NCBI GenBank assembly: GCA_016703005.1
Contig: JADJCX010000006.1
Coordinates: forward strand, 124,001 to 188,000
Source: Flavobacteriales bacterium
Lineage (GTDB): Bacteria > Bacteroidota > Bacteroidia > Flavobacteriales_F > PHOS-HE28
Length of the DNA stretch: 64,000 nucleotides
Reading direction: 5' to 3'
The notes below the pieces were generated by a model. The model did no database searches. It saw only the letters and a list, made by a program, of their open reading frames with translations, and was not told where the DNA came from. Shown here piece after piece: positions 8,750 to 19,016 of the stretch. How positions within the stretch are numbered: the stretch's first letter is position 1; every line of letters starts with the position of its first letter. A program made the translations under genes and the position numbers.

Positions 8750-8781
8750 AAGGCCCCTCACCTGAAAGGGCGAGGGGCCTT
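8750..8781. terminator. Bidirectional hairpin terminator
   Basis: A perfect 10-bp inverted repeat (aaggcccctc ... gaggggcctt) with a 12-base loop lies between the convergent LamG gene (ends 8723) and the M36 protease gene (ends 8799). It is placed to stop transcription from both sides. Confidence 0.75.
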
Positions 8782-8798
8782 CCACCATTCATATCAAT

Positions 8799-11790
8799 TC
8801 AATGCACAACTGTGAACCGTTGCTCGGTCTTGCCCCCGTTCCAACGAAGACGCAGAACATAGCTGCCACTTGAAAGGGCGCTGACATCGATGCTTGTGTT
8901 GCTCGCTTGGTTAGCGATAGGCTGCGTCAGCACAACGCGGCCTGCCGGATCAATGGCCTCGGCCAAGACTTCCTTCGCCCCATTGAGGTTCAGCACCAAT
9001 GTGATCACATCGTTCGCTGGATCGGGATAGAGCGAAACAATGCTGGCATTAGTTGCTTCACCGATACCATCGGCATCGCTGTTATCCCAAAGTTGAATGT
9101 CGTCCACCAACGCTTCAATAAGAGAACCACCATCAAGGTTCTGACCGATGCGGATACTATCGCTGGCAACGAAACGGATCTGTACAGTGGCGTTCGGTGT
9201 TACATAGTCCTGCACGCGCAGTGCTTTCCGGCGCCAGCTCCGCTCCGATGCCTTGCCGTTCTCAACATCCACCCATGTGTTGCCGTTGTTGGTTATGGCC
9301 ACCTGCCACCAATCGGCGCCTGGGTTCGCACCGCCGGGAGGATTATTCGTGTACCAGCGCCAGTAGGTGAAGGTGGGGTTCTCGTATCCGGTCAGATCCA
9401 TGGGGTCGCTGATCAGGGTGGCCTTGCCGCCATCCACATCATTGGTACCGGGTCCATCGCCGGGCTGCGCATTGCCGGTGAGGAAACAGAAATCTCCACC
9501 TGGTGTATGCTGATCTGCAGGCTGTATCTCGCTGTTGTCCACCGTACTTAGCGATGCCTCCGGATCGTCGAGGGTCCAGTCGCCGGTGGTGTTGTTGTCC
9601 GTTGGGTCGCTCAAATTCCAATCACCCAACTCGCTCACGTTGTCGGCATCCTCGGTCTTCTTCAGATCATAGCCCACCAGCACGTAATACGGCAGGTTGG
9701 GATCAACCTGCGCGGCACCAATGGGTTGCACACCACTGTAATACCCGAACACATCTTCGGCGGCCAAGTAGTAGGCGACCACTGTACCGATGGGTTGTCC
9801 GGGGATCTGTGCTTCGTAATTCGTGCCTCCGGTGTTGGTCATCTGAACGGTGGTCCAGTTCGAGGCACCGTTGACTTTATAGTTCAACACCACATCGCCC
9901 AAGTACTGCATATCCAAGACCATGATATTGACTGTAGCCTCGATGGTCATCGTCGCATTTTCCAACGCGCTCAGTTGTGGCGTGTGGTCGATATCGACAT
10001 TACTGAGCAGGGTTATCCCGTGCTCGGCGAACGCTTCGATGATGGCGATGTCGTTCGGTGTTCCGTTCAAAATGTCGTTGTCCGTATCATCGGCTCGGAG
10101 CACATCCAACAGTACATCACGGAAGCAGACACCTTCGCTACCGTTGGGAACGTTCGCCTGCAATCCGGCGAATGCATCGGCCCATAACGTGAGCAACACA
10201 CCTTGATCGTTGTTGAGGTTCTCGTACAAGTCCCACCACGCGCCCGCGATTGATCTCACCATCGTTGTGCACCTCACCGCTGATATCGACCGGATAGACT
10301 TTCGGCGCTTCATCGTAGCGGCGGATGTAATCGTTCGGGAGGGTGAGTGAATTGCCTTCGGCGAGGATCGGGTCCCAGGTGATCGTCAGGGCCCAGATGT
10401 CCGCATAGCCTTCATTCATCCCGCCGTTGGAGAATCCAGTGCCGTTGTCGTCGTAGTAATTGTCGTTGATGCCGTGACCGTATTCGTGATAAACAACTTC
10501 ACCCAACTGCGCCCAGCTGTGGCAGTCATTGCCTTCAGCGTAGAAGTTGATCGATGAGCCATCATAGAAGGCATTGCAGTTGCCCGCAACGTCGACGTTC
10601 GTGGGCAAGCTGAAGTCCATTCCGGTGAAGCCCGGCAGCACGGCGACACAATGATCGTGCACGATGTTCACGTGGAAGTATGCGCTCAATTCCTTGATGT
10701 TCGCGTCGTTGTCGAAACTCAATACGTTCGGTCCATCCTGTAGTGTGGTAGTGAATTGAGGCACCACGTTGTTCGTGCGCACACTGCTCCAGTCACCTTC
10801 CAACCGGAAGGTCGCGTTCACAGGACCGGTGATATTGGTAATGGCCGAACCGCTGGCGTCCGTAACAAAGGGGTTGCCGTTCACCGTGAACTCCAGGTTC
10901 CGCAACGGTTGCACCGTGGCCGGCACGTAGGGCTGAACTTCGAAAACCGTGGCGCTCAGTGTTACGTCGCTGCTGCTCTCCTGCGCTGACTTCCTGCAAT
11001 GGTCGGCCTCCTCTTTCGAACCATGCTCGCCGTGGGTGCACCGCATCACACGGTCTTGGCGGTAGAGCAGTTCGCCGCTGTGCGCATCGATGATGCAGCG
11101 GTAGTCGCCCGGTGTTCCGTCAGCCTCAATGGTCTTGGCCGTGGCCGTGTACACCAGCTTGTGCTGAACGCTGAAACCATCCGGAACGCCCAACAAGCCA
11201 AGCGGCTGATCAACAACCACGCTTTGCACATTGTCCAATCCTTGTGTAGCCAAAGAATTGATGGATCCCGCGCCGATGGTCGGCACCAAAGACAGCTCAA
11301 AGCCGCGCTCCATTTCCAAGCCGAAGGCGATCACCCTTCCCTGCTGATCCAGCTTCACCATCACGTGGCTGAAGAGCACATCCATCCCTTGGTGGCGCTG
11401 AGCGAAGTGGACATACGTCAACTTCTCCGTGGGGCGTACACTTTTCAAAACCAATTCATCCGTGGGGATCGCAAATCCATTGAGCTTGGTGCTCAGGAAT
11501 TCCATCGCCCGCTCTTCCGGTGAAACACCGACCGTAGCGATCGGACGACCGTATGCCCGGTGCGGCAATCCGGTGGCTTCGTTGAATTCAACGGCCCATG
11601 TCCCATTCAGCGCGAGGAACTGTTTCCAAGCAGGCAAGGCACGCAGACTCGCCTGTCGCGTTATATCAGGCTGTCGCTTCGCATCGGTGATGAAGGTGAC
11701 TTCACGCTGTACCGGACGGTTCACCGGATCACTGGCCGAAGCCATCAACGACATTCCGCCAAGGGCGGCAACAAGGACAATGTGGCGCAT
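8799..11790 (-). CDS. M36-type secreted metallopeptidase with T9SS sorting domain, interrupted by one frameshift
   Basis: A secreted zinc protease of the fungalysin (M36) type. The start at 11790 gives a signal peptide (MRHIVLVAALGGMSLMASA). A long propeptide with an FTP-like region follows, then the catalytic motif HEYGH (residues 435-439) and the third zinc ligand Glu460 in MNEGYAD. After GEVHNDGEI the frame breaks near base 10249-10252. One extra base on the minus strand (gagatcaatcg for an expected gagatcatcg) moves the frame; in the second frame the protein continues as AGAWWDLYENL and runs to 8799. The downstream part has beta-sandwich domains and ends in a T9SS type A sorting domain (LYPDPANDVITL ... 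GSYVLRLRWNGGKTEQRFTVV). Corrected length is about 996 residues. A sequencing error is the simplest explanation. Confidence 0.85.
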
Positions 11791-11893
11791 GGAGCAACAA
11801 GGGGTTTGAGGGTTCCGAAAGTCGGTAAAAGACTTCACCCACCAACAGGACGATCAATGGCCATGCTTGGTGGCCCATCTTTGAAGGCCGGAT

Positions 11894-12655
11894 CTACACG
11901 TCCAAGGCAAGCCCATCGTGGGCCAAAAACACATTCTCGGGCAGTTCGTGCATTGTTTCGCCATGCTTGCCCGATCCATGGCTCATGTGCGTGAAGAATG
12001 CCCTTCCAGGCTTTACATCCGCGACCACGGCCAGGGCTTCCTCCAAGTTGAAATGACTGATGTGAGGCTCCTTGCGCAATGCATTCAACACAAGCACATC
12101 GCAGCCCCGGATCTTCGCCCGTTCCGGTTCGCTGATCGTTTTGGCATCCGTGATGTAGACGAGGCCGCCTATGCGGAAGCCGAATACCGGCATACGGTAG
12201 TGCATGACCTGAACAGGAGCTACCGGAACACCCGCTACAATGCCGCCTTCCCGTTCCATTTCGTGGAGTACCAATTCCGGTGCCCCCGGATACTTCTCCT
12301 CCGCGAAGGCGTAGGCGAACATGCTCCTCACAGCCGCGCAGGTCGTAGCATCCGCGTGGATGTTGATCGGCTGTTTCTGTAGGAAATTGAATGAACGCAA
12401 TTCATCGATGCCTGCGATGTGGTCCATGTGGGAATGGGTGAGCAGCACGGCATCGATATGCTCCACCTTGGCCCGCAGCATTTGCTGCCGTAGGTCAGGA
12501 CCCGCATCGATGAGCAGCCTCTTCCCCCTGACTTCCACAAGGGCCGAAGTGCGCAACCGCTGATCACGCGGGTCGGTACTACGGCAAACAGCGCAAGGAC
12601 ACCCGATCATGGGTATCCCAGCGCTTGTGCCAGTACCGAGGAAGGTGATGCGCAT
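11894..12655 (-). CDS. MBL-fold metal-dependent hydrolase, PhnP-like
   Basis: A 253-residue metallo-beta-lactamase-fold hydrolase. The start at 12655 gives MRITFLGTGTSAGIP, the standard opening of this group; a longer upstream frame exists but overlaps nothing recognisable. Motifs include the Cys-rich GCPCAVC (18-24), the metal-binding THSHMDHI (73-80), the YITDAKTI loop, and a late FFTHMSH. The CPCxVC segment and overall layout match the PhnP/lipB-adjacent phosphodiesterase-like subgroup, which cleaves cyclic or activated phosphodiesters in other bacteria. The substrate here is unknown. It runs toward the M36 protease gene, 103 bases away, and away from the tRNA gene. Confidence 0.88.
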   Translation of the reverse strand: MRITFLGTGTSAGIPMIGCPCAVCRSTDPRDQRLRTSALVEVRGKRLLIDAGPDLRQQMLRAKVEHIDAVLLTHSHMDHIAGIDELRSFNFLQKQPINIHADATTCAAVRSMFAYAFAEEKYPGAPELVLHEMEREGGIVAGVPVAPVQVMHYRMPVFGFRIGGLVYITDAKTISEPERAKIRGCDVLVLNALRKEPHISHFNLEEALAVVADVKPGRAFFTHMSHGSGKHGETMHELPENVFLAHDGLALDV

Positions 12656-12717
12656 GGGGTGTGAAGCTGTTGGGCGATCGGGCAAATCCACTGGACTGAC
12701 CCGTTGCAAAAGAACGA

Positions 12718-12739
12718 GGCCGCCCCAAAAGGAGCGGCC
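12718..12739 (-). terminator. Rho-independent terminator of tRNA-Ser
   Basis: Inverted repeat ggccgc/gcggcc with a short loop, followed on the minus strand by a T-rich tract (ctcgttctttt). It lies directly 3' of the tRNA gene. Confidence 0.65.
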
Positions 12740-12746
12740 CAGAAGG

Positions 12747-12833
12747 CGGAGAGGGAGGGATTCGAACCCCCGGTACCCTTGCGAGCACAGCAGTTTTCAA
12801 GACTGCCGCAATAGACCACTCTGCCACCTCTCC
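12747..12833 (-). tRNA. tRNA-Ser (anticodon UGA)
   Basis: An 87-nt class II tRNA on the minus strand. The acceptor stem GGAGAGG pairs with CCTCTCC, the anticodon loop reads CTTGAAA with anticodon TGA, a long variable arm follows, and the T-loop is GGTTCGAATCC. The 3' CCA is not encoded. It decodes UCA codons and possibly UCG or UCU by wobble. Confidence 0.93.
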
Positions 12834-12976
12834 GTAGCGCCGCGAATGTAAACGGCCGATCAACGGTGCTAACGGTTCAAGGAACGGCATCATGCAGCCG
12901 GGCAACGGGAATACCTTTGAGCACCTTGCTTCTTCAACGCCCCCCCCAAGCCACTGGGGCCAAGACGTAGATCGGG

Positions 12977-14419
12977 ATGAAACACCAACACCACCTCCTT
13001 TCCTGCCTCCTCCTTTCATTCGCACTACCGGCCACCGCCGCGGTGGATGCGTTTGTGGAAACCAAGACCTTTTACGGCGATGGCTTCAAGCCCACCGTGG
13101 GTATCCACTTTGCTTTCAATGGGGCCAGCGCCGTGCACTTGGCCAATGAGCGTGGTTTCCAGCAGGCCAGCTTGGAGGTGCTGACGATCATCCAGAAAAA
13201 CGGCGCGATCCTCGACTTCCGCAAAACGCTTGTTCAAGGACCAGAGCGAACGGACGATAACCGCCCTGATTTCCTCCATACCGAGTCCTTCCAATTGGAT
13301 CCCGGCGTGTACGATCTCCTGTTCGAACTGCGGGATCTGAACGGGGTCGACACGACGGTCGGCAGGTTCAGTCAACCCTTGGCCGTAGCGCCCCCGGGCA
13401 CGGGGCTCTTCTTCAGCGATATTCTATTGGCAGAGCGGTTCGATGCGATCGCGGATGGTGGGAACATCGCTGTCCCGTACTTGGGCACATACTACCCCCC
13501 GGATGTTGACGCGCTCAACTTCTTCGCGGAAGTTTATGGGGCGGACAAGGTCTTCGGTACCGATAGCCTCTACTTGCTGAGTTGGCAGTTGGAAGTGTTC
13601 GAGGACAAAATGGTTTTCGGGAATTACAAAGCCGTGAAACGCGTGAAAGCCAGCGAAGCCGAACCGGTCATGACCCAATTCGATATCGCCGCGCTGCCCA
13701 GCGGAAACTACCTACTGTCGCTGGAGGTGCGCGGGCGCAAGGGCGATCTTCAAGGCCGCAAGGAACTGTTCTTCCAACGCAACAATCCCATCGCCTACGA
13801 CATGCAAAGCCTCGGCGGCATTGCTATGGGCAACACGTTCGCCGACGCCATGACCAATGTGGACACGCTGCTCGAGCACATCAACAGCATGCGGCCGGTG
13901 GCCATGGACCTTGAGCGGAAGATCATCGACGACCGGGTGAAGGACCGCGACCTCGCGCTGATGCAACGCTTCTTCTACAGCTTCTGGTTCAATCGGAACG
14001 GCTACGCACCTGAGCAGGCTTGGGAGAATTATCGCAAGGAGGTGATCAAAGTGAATGCGCTCTATGGATGCAGGAACAGAAAGGGCTACATGACGGACCA
14101 AGGTGTTATCCGGTTGAAGTACGGCGCGCCCAACAGCGTTGCCGACCAACCCATGGACAACGACGGGTACCCATACCAGATCTGGCACTATTACCGTTGT
14201 CGCAACTACAATGATCGCCGCTTCATTTTCTACCAGCCCGAGCGCGTGGGCGAGTGCTACGAGTTGCTGCACAGCGATATGCCGGGCGAGATCCAGAACA
14301 AGAACTGGAACCAGGTGCTGCACGGGCGCAACAGCCAGTCCAACGACGTTACCCGGCCTGCCGGGAATGAGACCATGCACGGATCGCGTGTTGAGGACCT
14401 CTTCAATACGCCGCGCTGA
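12977..14419 (+). CDS. GWxTD-domain exported protein
   Basis: A 480-residue protein with a signal peptide (MKHQHHLLSCLLLSFALPATA). The C-terminal third carries the features of the GWxTD domain common in Bacteroidota: an FWFNRNGYAPEQAWENY block, a VNALYG segment, a GYMTDQG turn in the place of GWxTD (residues 367-373), and VIRLKYGAPN. The N-terminal part is predicted beta-rich, probably carrying chaperone- or immunoglobulin-like folds. Function in this family is not established. A GT2 glycosyltransferase gene starts 46 bases downstream on the same strand, so the two may be co-transcribed. Confidence 0.8.
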   Translation: MKHQHHLLSCLLLSFALPATAAVDAFVETKTFYGDGFKPTVGIHFAFNGASAVHLANERGFQQASLEVLTIIQKNGAILDFRKTLVQGPERTDDNRPDFLHTESFQLDPGVYDLLFELRDLNGVDTTVGRFSQPLAVAPPGTGLFFSDILLAERFDAIADGGNIAVPYLGTYYPPDVDALNFFAEVYGADKVFGTDSLYLLSWQLEVFEDKMVFGNYKAVKRVKASEAEPVMTQFDIAALPSGNYLLSLEVRGRKGDLQGRKELFFQRNNPIAYDMQSLGGIAMGNTFADAMTNVDTLLEHINSMRPVAMDLERKIIDDRVKDRDLALMQRFFYSFWFNRNGYAPEQAWENYRKEVIKVNALYGCRNRKGYMTDQGVIRLKYGAPNSVADQPMDNDGYPYQIWHYYRCRNYNDRRFIFYQPERVGECYELLHSDMPGEIQNKNWNQVLHGRNSQSNDVTRPAGNETMHGSRVEDLFNTPR

Positions 14420-14465
14420 CCTGCCTCCCATATTTGCGGCCTTGGCTCTTCGGGGCGCTTAGGGA

Positions 14466-15393
14466 ATGGAACGGGTCGCAGTGGTCATCCTCAACTGGAA
14501 CGGCAAGCCTTGGCTTGAGCGTTTCCTACCAACGGTCATCGAGCACGGCAGTGGTGCCCGCGTGATCGTCGCCGACAACGGCAGCACCGATGCCTCTGTC
14601 ACATGGTTGCGCTCAACGCATCCGCAGGTTGAGGTCATCGAACTGAAAGAAAACCTCGGCTTTGCCGGAGGCTACAATGCGGCACTCGCGCATGTGGGTT
14701 CTGAGATGTTCATCCTCCTCAACAGCGATGTGGAAGTGACTCCGGGCTGGATCGATGGCTTGCTCAACTACATGGATGCCCACCCCACGGTGGCCGCATG
14801 CCAACCGAAAGTTCTGAGCCACAAGCACCGCGACCGTTTCGAGCACGCCGGGGCGGCCGGTGGTTTCATCGATCGCAACGGCTATCCGTTCTGCCGGGGT
14901 CGCATCTTCGAACTCACCGAACAGGACACCGGCCAGTACAACGACGAACGCGAAGTGTTCTGGGCCACGGGTGCATGCTTGATGATCCGCGGCGCTGCCT
15001 TCCGTGAAGGAGGGGGCTTCGATGCGTCGCTGTTCGCGCACATGGAGGAGATCGATCTGTGCTGGCGGTTGCGCAGGATGGGATGGCGCATCGGATATAC
15101 GAGCAAGAGCACCGTTTCGCGCGCTGTGGTTGCGCATTCTGCGGCGTTTCATTCTGGACGATTTCGCAGCCCTGAAATTCCTGCTGGAAGGGCACGGTGC
15201 GCACGCGTGGCAAGTAGGCCGTGCACACCGCCACTTCTGCTACCGCTTACCCGCTGTGCTGCGCGAAAGGCGCAGGCTGAAGGCGATGGAACGGAACGTT
15301 GACCTGTCGGGGCAATACCAGCGGAGCGTTGCCTACGATCGCTTCATTCTCGGCTGGAAGAAATTCACCGATCTGGACAAAGGAGCGTTCTAA
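14466..15393 (+). pseudogene. Family 2 glycosyltransferase, internal block missing and frame broken
   Basis: The first 217 residues are a normal GT2 (GT-A fold) catalytic domain: VILNWNGKPWL, DNGSTD (37-42), NLGFAGGYN, NSDVE (86-90) and the acceptor-side EEIDLCWRLRRMGWRIGYT. After SKSTV, near 15115-15125, the frame is lost. A second frame continues as LWLRILRRFILDDFAALKFLLEGHGAHAW and ends at 15393 with the usual C-terminus of these enzymes. The expected YHVGGGTL...NPRK...NFRNN... segment of about 35-40 residues is absent, so this is a deletion rather than a simple one-base error. The intact gene would transfer a nucleotide-activated sugar, probably for a surface glycan; acceptor unknown. Confidence 0.8.
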
Positions 15394-15815
15394 CTCTTTG
15401 CCCTCTGCAGATGATCGATCGCCAGGCGGTAGCCATCGAGACCAAGCCCGCTGATCACACCCTTGCTCACTGAACCAGTAAGGCTGTTGTGCCGGAATTC
15501 TTCCCGTGCGTGGATGTTGCTGATGTGTACCTCGATCACAGGAATGCTCAATGTGGCAAGCGTATCGCGCAACGCCACGCTCGTGTGCGAGTAGCCCGCC
15601 GCATTCAGCACCACGGCATCGTACCGAGTGGGTGCTTGCTGCAGCGCTTCCACAAGTTCACCCTCAATGTTCGATTGGTGCAGTTGGATGTCGTCCGCCG
15701 GGTATGACTTCCGCAGATCCGGCAGGAAGGCATCGAATGATGTGCTTCCATAGATGTGCGGCTCGCGCGTACCGAGAAGGTTAAGGTTGGGACCGTTGAG
15801 GATGAGGATGCGCAT
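15390..15815 (-). CDS. aroQ: Type II 3-dehydroquinate dehydratase
   Basis: Dehydrates 3-dehydroquinate to 3-dehydroshikimate in the shikimate pathway. The 141-residue protein is full length for the dodecameric type II enzyme. It has NGPNLNLLG (7-15), active-site Arg17 and Tyr22 in REPHIYG, QSNIEGEL (47-54), Asn71 in LNAAGYSHTS and the substrate-binding HISNIHAREEFRH block (97-109). It overlaps the glycosyltransferase remnant by four bases in tail-to-tail orientation. Confidence 0.96.
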   Translation of the reverse strand: MRILILNGPNLNLLGTREPHIYGSTSFDAFLPDLRKSYPADDIQLHQSNIEGELVEALQQAPTRYDAVVLNAAGYSHTSVALRDTLATLSIPVIEVHISNIHAREEFRHNSLTGSVSKGVISGLGLDGYRLAIDHLQRAKS

Positions 15816-15952
15816 GGGGCTTTCGTGAGCAAAGATCCTTATTCACTTCGAACTATGGCCCCTAACCGTTATGGTCGTGAAAGGCTGGACTCGTCCGGGA
15901 GGATGAATTCTGAACTGGTCCGCGCGATTACGTTTGTAGTAAACACAGTTCT

Positions 15953-18184
15953 ATGAAAAGGGCATTGCTTGGAGGATTTGTGTCGTTCCTGGCCACGATA
16001 CTGAATGCGCAGAACTGTTCGCTTTTAATCCTTGACACAATGAATCCAGGCTACTGGCCGGGAGAGGCAACCCCGATGGCCGGGGGTGGGTTCTTGTTGA
16101 CCTACAGCACGGACTACCCCAATGGTGACGTGGGCATGATCCGGTATAGCTCAAATGGAAATGCACTTTGGGAGAAGCACAAAATGGCGCTGAACCCGGC
16201 CGTCCTCTTGTGGGGTAACGAGGCTCGCACAACCCAGGACGGGGGTGCTCTGATCTGCGGAGGCCGGGTCAACCAAGCCACTACCACCGAGAATTCGTAC
16301 ATCATAAAGGTGGATAGCACGGGTGCTACGCAATGGGCGCGGATCTACCAGCGCAAAGCGATTGCGGACGAAACCAGTGCCGGTGGGTACTTCCTTGTAG
16401 CCTCGACGGACGGGGGCGCAAGGGTAGCGGGAACGGATCCATATGGTGTTCCCGTTTGGGTTCACGCACTGGAGGGCTACTACGCTAACTCTATCAAATT
16501 GGCAAATGGAGATCATTTGGTGACGACGGTTCGTGATGACTCTGCTTCAGTTGTCCGAAGAATGGACCAGAACGGGAACACCATTTGGAGCACAGCTATT
16601 GACCACAACATGGGATCGGACAGGGGCCATCAGGCTTTTGAACGCGCCGATGGCAACCTAGTGGTGGCGCGTACGGAAGGATGGCCTACGAATGGAACTG
16701 TCCTCACGCTTTTGGAAGCCAATGGCGTATGGCTCAGCTCCACGCGACTAGATGACATTTTGTTAAACCGGTTCTTTGAACTCCCTTCGGGTGCATTGTT
16801 CGCCCTGGGTCAAGAGGTTAATGAACCTTTTGTCTTGGGCCTCTCATCCACGCTGGTCCCTCAAAGCAGATGGAATGCAGCGCCAGACCAGTTCGTGCAT
16901 TCACCGTTGAGCGAGAACGACGACACCCTGCGCGTGTTGATCCACAACGGGTGGCCAACTGATGTTTCCTTGCTCAAAGCGGGTCCCCCCTACGATCTTT
17001 CCTGTGCATTGTCATCGGGTCCAACACCCACGGTAACCGCTCTTACGCCTATCATATCAACTCCGGCGGCATTGTTCCCTGATACACTCCGGAACTGGCA
17101 AATGGCCTTAGTCGAATTTGACCCCAACGCTTGCGACATTTCCGTTGCCGCTAGCTGCGGAACACCGCGACCAGGTTTCACGGTCGGACACTATTTTACT
17201 GTGGAGAACCAAGGTGGTTATGGCTCTGGCCCCCTGACCATAACAGCAACCCTGGACCCAAGCTTCGTCATCCAGAGCACCGCGCCACTTGCCACATCCA
17301 TTGTTGGGAATACTGTTACTTGGGCCAATAGCGCATCACTTGCAGGGCTTGGATCGACGTCGGTCCAAGTACTGGTGGCGCTGCCGCCCGACACCGCTTT
17401 GCTTGGACAAGAAGTGACCAGCACCCTTAATGTGGTGCAAGACACGCTGGAGACAAGCTTCACGAACAACACTTTCTCCTTCACCCGTACCATCACAGGC
17501 TCTTTCGACCCCAACGACAAACTGGTCTTCCCAAAAGACTTCTACCACTTCACCAACGACAGCATCCTCGACTATACCATCCGCTTCCAGAACACGGGAA
17601 CGGATACGGCGTTCAACATCGTGGTGATCGATACGCTGCCGCCCGACGTGGATGTCCTGACCTTCCAGACCGGCGCGGCATCGCATCCTTACACTTACTC
17701 GCTCACTGGCGAGGGCTTGTTGAAGTTCACATTCGCGAACATCCTGTTGCCGGACAGCAACACCAACGAACCACTGAGCCACGGCTTGGTGAGCTTCCGG
17801 ATCAAGCCCATCCAACCAGTCTACATGGGCCAGACCATCACCAACGTGGCGGACATCTACTTCGACTTCAATCCGCCCGTGCGAACGCCGCCAGCTACTG
17901 TGGTGGTCACCAACCTCACCGGTATTGTGCCCATGCCGGCTCCAGAGCTGCGGGTATTCCCTGTTCCAGTGCACGATGTGCTCACTGTTGAATTGCCCGA
18001 GACCTTCCGGCCACGCAACGCCATCATCACCGCTGCCGATGGCCGCACCGTGTGGATCAGCGGGATCACCGGAGCACGTGAACGGTTGAACGTTCCAGTG
18101 CAGCAATTGGCACTTGGCGCTTACCAGATCACCCTGCTCAGCATGAACGGCGAACGCCTGAGCGCTCGGTTCGTGAAGGAGTGA
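15953..18184 (+). CDS. Large secreted protein with DUF11-like/DUF7619-like region and T9SS type A sorting domain
   Basis: A 743-residue secreted protein with a signal peptide (MKRALLGGFVSFLATILNAQ). The N-terminal half consists of repeated strands with the flavour of a beta-propeller (GGGFLLTYSTDYPNGDVGMIRYSSNG, DGGALICGGRVN, ANGDHLVTTVRDD). Next comes a DUF11-like segment (about 400-510) and then SFDPNDKLVFPKDF...DSILDYTIRFQNTGTDTAFNIVVIDTL...YFDFNPPVRTP, which is the DUF7619-type domain often found just before T9SS signals. The last 75 residues are a type A sorting domain (VFPVPVHDVLTVEL ... LALGAYQITLLSMNGERLSARFVK). No enzyme motif is visible. It reads as a surface or matrix protein. Confidence 0.85.
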   Translation: MKRALLGGFVSFLATILNAQNCSLLILDTMNPGYWPGEATPMAGGGFLLTYSTDYPNGDVGMIRYSSNGNALWEKHKMALNPAVLLWGNEARTTQDGGALICGGRVNQATTTENSYIIKVDSTGATQWARIYQRKAIADETSAGGYFLVASTDGGARVAGTDPYGVPVWVHALEGYYANSIKLANGDHLVTTVRDDSASVVRRMDQNGNTIWSTAIDHNMGSDRGHQAFERADGNLVVARTEGWPTNGTVLTLLEANGVWLSSTRLDDILLNRFFELPSGALFALGQEVNEPFVLGLSSTLVPQSRWNAAPDQFVHSPLSENDDTLRVLIHNGWPTDVSLLKAGPPYDLSCALSSGPTPTVTALTPIISTPAALFPDTLRNWQMALVEFDPNACDISVAASCGTPRPGFTVGHYFTVENQGGYGSGPLTITATLDPSFVIQSTAPLATSIVGNTVTWANSASLAGLGSTSVQVLVALPPDTALLGQEVTSTLNVVQDTLETSFTNNTFSFTRTITGSFDPNDKLVFPKDFYHFTNDSILDYTIRFQNTGTDTAFNIVVIDTLPPDVDVLTFQTGAASHPYTYSLTGEGLLKFTFANILLPDSNTNEPLSHGLVSFRIKPIQPVYMGQTITNVADIYFDFNPPVRTPPATVVVTNLTGIVPMPAPELRVFPVPVHDVLTVELPETFRPRNAIITAADGRTVWISGITGARERLNVPVQQLALGAYQITLLSMNGERLSARFVKE

Positions 18185-18197
18185 GCGCTACATTCTT

Positions 18198-18237
18198 GAA
18201 CGCGAACGGCCCCTGTGATCCGGGGCCGTTCGCGTTC
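18198..18237. terminator. Strong hairpin terminator
   Basis: A perfect 16-bp inverted repeat (gaacgcgaacggcccc ... ggggccgttcgcgttc) with an 8-base loop sits 14 bases after the stop of the large T9SS protein, between convergent genes. Confidence 0.8.
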
Positions 18238-18250
18238 AAGTGTTCACACA

Positions 18251-18859
18251 TCAACGTCGCTGCGGCGCATTACGCAGGAGTCGACGCTGATCGCCGCCCT
18301 GCCCTCCCGTGCGCTCGGAGGTACGGGCCGTGCGACGGCCGGCATCCCCGTTACCTATGTTCGAACGCTTCACTTCCTCCGCATCCGTGAGAATGCGCCG
18401 CTCGAATTGTGACGTTGATGCCTTGGCCGCCGCGCCCACAGTAGGTTTCGCTACCGCGATGATGTTCGGCTCCACCTCCGGGCATGGCGGGCATTCAGGG
18501 GGTATCGTGCGGCTTGTCTGCCCAACATGAATGGACCGTGTTACCCGCTCACCAACGGCGTCGATCACCGTTACCCGGTGCATGCCCGGCCATGCGATCA
18601 CCCCCGAGCCTCCGGTCATCACCTCAGTATGCCAATTGATGTCGTACGGCGGTGTGCCTCCTGAGACAACCAACGAAATAAAACCTGGTTGATTTTCCAC
18701 GGCCGGTTGCCGAACCACCGGATAGCCCTCGGCGGACTCGCAGTCGCACGCTTCCGTGATCACATAACTCGCACCGGTGGTGCTGTAGTCCACACGGAGG
18801 GGATCGGCCTGTAGTCCCAGCGCACCACTGAAGGATGCCAAAAGGATCGTGGTTCGCAT
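18251..18859 (-). CDS. Small exported protein with one SprB/PKD-like segment
   Basis: A 202-residue protein with a signal peptide (MRTTILLASFSGALGLQA). The stretch FISLVVSGGTPPYDINW (about 62-78) and the following GHRVTVID-type strand resemble a single SprB-type or PKD repeat, in which SGGTPPYxxxW is typical. After a CPPCPE motif the last 70 residues are polar and rich in Arg, with no sorting domain. This suggests either a small periplasmic protein or a C-terminus lost to a frameshift. No neighbour explains its role; it is convergent with the large T9SS gene and divergent from mtaB. Confidence 0.55.
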   Translation of the reverse strand: MRTTILLASFSGALGLQADPLRVDYSTTGASYVITEACDCESAEGYPVVRQPAVENQPGFISLVVSGGTPPYDINWHTEVMTGGSGVIAWPGMHRVTVIDAVGERVTRSIHVGQTSRTIPPECPPCPEVEPNIIAVAKPTVGAAAKASTSQFERRILTDAEEVKRSNIGNGDAGRRTARTSERTGGQGGDQRRLLRNAPQRR

Positions 18860-19016
18860 TGTACAAGGGTTTCGTGTTCCGCCAAGGTAGCGGCTCTTTG
18901 GTGCGAAGACACATTATCACATGCGGAGCGGGACGACCCCTTGCCCCGGCCAGGTCAACACACTGCCAACGATCCACTGTACACCGATGGGTACTTTCGT
19001 CGCCCTTCAAGGATCA

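Noticed and set aside
14466..15302. A 278-codon intact glycosyltransferase
   Set aside because: Only the first 217 residues are GT2-like; the remaining tail is out-of-frame translation, while the true C-terminal domain continues in another frame to 15393.
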